From positions 1 through 8,684 of the forward strand of contig SKID01000261.1 in the NCBI GenBank assembly GCA_007116605.1: a stretch of DNA of 8,684 nt. Direction: 5' to 3'. Position 1 is the first letter of the stretch, and each line of letters opens with the position of its first letter. Origin of the DNA: Tissierellia bacterium. Lineage in GTDB: Bacteria; Bacillota; Clostridia; Tissierellales; Dethiosulfatibacteraceae. Made by a program: the position numbers and the translations under genes. This document shows positions 7,407 through 8,684 of the stretch, piece by piece. The notes below the pieces were generated by a model. It was not told the DNA's origin and searched no databases. It saw only the letters and a program-made list of their open reading frames with translations.

Positions 7407-8684
7407 ATGAAAAAATCACTTTCACCAATCCAAATTAATAACCTCCACATAAAAAATAGAATTGTCTTTCCTCCCTTGACAACAGGATATGAAGATAAAG
7501 GGATGGTAACAGATAAAGCGATTAACTTTTACACCCAATTAGCAAAAGGAGGAACAGGTTTAATTATTTTAGGAGATGTGTCGACTGTTAAAGCCATGTC
7601 ACCCATTCCGATGCTATATGATGATCAATTCATACCGGGTTTTCAAAGATTGACAAAGTCTGTTCACGAACAAGGGGCAAAAATTAGTGCTCAAATATTT
7701 CATCCTGAATATGACCCAGATGTATTGATGCATAAAATGAAAGAAGAAGGCCGTGAAGCTTTAATGAAGTATTTGCATGAGAGTATGGCAAATTTCTGTA
7801 ATGTATTGAGTGTTAATGAAATTCATGAAATTCAAGAAAAATTTGTAGATACAGCTATTAGAGCTGATAAAGCCGGATTTGATATGATACAGGTTCATGG
7901 CGACAGACTAGTGGGTATGTTTACATCGCCCATTTTGAATCAAAGAACGGATCAATATGGAGGAAATATTGAGAACAGAAGCAGATTTGCCCTTGAAATT
8001 GTAAGAAAAATTAGAGAAGCTTTACCTAATATGACCATTGATTATAAATTAGCTATTATAAGAACAAGCCCTCCCAAAGGAAAAGGAGGACCTACAATAG
8101 AAGAAGCACAAAAGCTAGCTCCTTGGTTAGTGAAAGCAGGAGTAGACACTTTTCATGTGTGCTTAGCAAATCATGGTAGCATTAATGATACAATTCCTGG
8201 AATGGGAGAAGAACCCTATGCTTGTTTTCTTGACCTAGCAGAAGCTATTAAAACAGTAGTTGATGTACCTATAACCACAGTAGGTAGAATAATACATCCT
8301 GATATGGTGGAAGATATTCTAACTAATAAGAAGGCAGATTTAGTTGCAATGGGTCGGCAGTTATTATGTGATCATGAGTGGGTAAACAAGTTATCAAAAA
8401 ATGACATAGAGGACATTAGATATTGTGTGATGTGTAATAGGGGATGTACTGCTAGCTTATTGTCAAGACAACCTATAGCTTGTGCTATCAATGCAGCTAA
8501 CGGCAAAGAGGTTTATCCTGTAATAGATAAAGTCAAAAATCAAAAAAGAGTGGCTATTATTGGTGGAGGTCCTGCGGGGATGGAAGCGGCCAGAGTTTTA
8601 AGTTTGAGAGGACATCAGGTATCTATCTACGAAAAAGAATCTCAATTAGGAGGGCAATTGAACTTAGCAGATTTACCTCCTGAT
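7407..8684 (+). CDS. bilR: Old yellow enzyme-family FMN/[4Fe-4S]/FAD reductase with HGDR motif, probable bilirubin reductase (3'-truncated by window edge)
   Basis: The frame is open for 426 codons from ATG 7407 (AAGGAG 6 bases upstream) to the last base, with no stop; relatives are about 640-670 residues, so the FAD/NAD(P)H part is largely missing. An FMN-binding TIM barrel fills about 5-330, with RTDQYGGNIENRSRF at 180-194, VGRI at 292-295 and AMGRQ at 314-318. Cysteines 340, 343, 347 and 359 have the exact [4Fe-4S] spacing of E. coli 2,4-dienoyl-CoA reductase (FadH). A Rossmann segment follows with GGGPAG (386-391), Glu409 and LGGQL (414-418). Where FadH and most relatives have the catalytic-Tyr segment, this protein has His164-Gly165-Asp166-Arg167, is two residues shorter than OYE relatives and lacks the Tyr. 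HGDR is the reported signature of BilR, which reduces bilirubin to urobilinogen in gut bacteria, and a MarR-type gene precedes it as reported for bilQ. The family is certain; the substrate is inferred. Another enoate or steroid reductase remains possible. Confidence 0.85.
   Translation, partial: MKKSLSPIQINNLHIKNRIVFPPLTTGYEDKGMVTDKAINFYTQLAKGGTGLIILGDVSTVKAMSPIPMLYDDQFIPGFQRLTKSVHEQGAKISAQIFHPEYDPDVLMHKMKEEGREALMKYLHESMANFCNVLSVNEIHEIQEKFVDTAIRADKAGFDMIQVHGDRLVGMFTSPILNQRTDQYGGNIENRSRFALEIVRKIREALPNMTIDYKLAIIRTSPPKGKGGPTIEEAQKLAPWLVKAGVDTFHVCLANHGSINDTIPGMGEEPYACFLDLAEAIKTVVDVPITTVGRIIHPDMVEDILTNKKADLVAMGRQLLCDHEWVNKLSKNDIEDIRYCVMCNRGCTASLLSRQPIACAINAANGKEVYPVIDKVKNQKRVAIIGGGPAGMEAARVLSLRGHQVSIYEKESQLGGQLNLADLPPD

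Noticed and set aside
1..8684. Mobile elements, CRISPR arrays, tRNA or rRNA genes
   Set aside because: No transposase, terminal repeats, regularly spaced repeats or structured RNA genes were seen; nearly all the sequence is accounted for by protein genes.

Overview
The window is AT-rich, gene-dense DNA with every gene on the + strand. Strong AGGAGG-type ribosome binding sites, short gaps and one TTG start suggest a low-GC Gram-positive bacterium, most likely an anaerobe of the Clostridia or Tissierellia. The [4Fe-4S] flavin reductase and the peptide-use genes fit that picture, but the exact taxon cannot be fixed from sequence alone.

Region 1 (1-6815) is a peptide-utilisation operon. It opens with the 3' part of a leucyl aminopeptidase gene (M17 family) that is cut by the window edge. 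A complete five-gene Opp/Dpp-type peptide ABC importer follows: substrate-binding lipoprotein, two permeases and two ATPases (A-B-C-D-F). Gaps are 3-12 bases except after the binding-protein gene, where a 60-base spacer carries a 10-bp stem-loop. Peptides would be captured outside, imported by the ABC complex and cut by the aminopeptidase in the cytoplasm.

Region 2 (6816-8684) is a separate unit with its own probable promoter (extended -10 at 6866-6874). It encodes a MarR-family regulator closed by a short intrinsic terminator. Next come a perfect 19-base palindrome and the start of a large flavin/iron-sulfur reductase of the old yellow enzyme / 2,4-dienoyl-CoA reductase family. That gene is open from 7407 to the window end (426 codons, no stop), so its 3' part is missing.

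The reductase is the most notable content. Where most relatives have an HGxxGYL-type segment with the catalytic tyrosine, it has His-Gly-Asp-Arg at residues 164-167. This HGDR motif is the reported hallmark of BilR, the gut bacterial bilirubin reductase that makes urobilinogen, and bilR is reported next to bilQ, a MarR-type regulator gene. Motif plus neighbour suggest a bilQ-bilR locus beside a peptide-uptake operon. Activity on bilirubin is inferred and untested.
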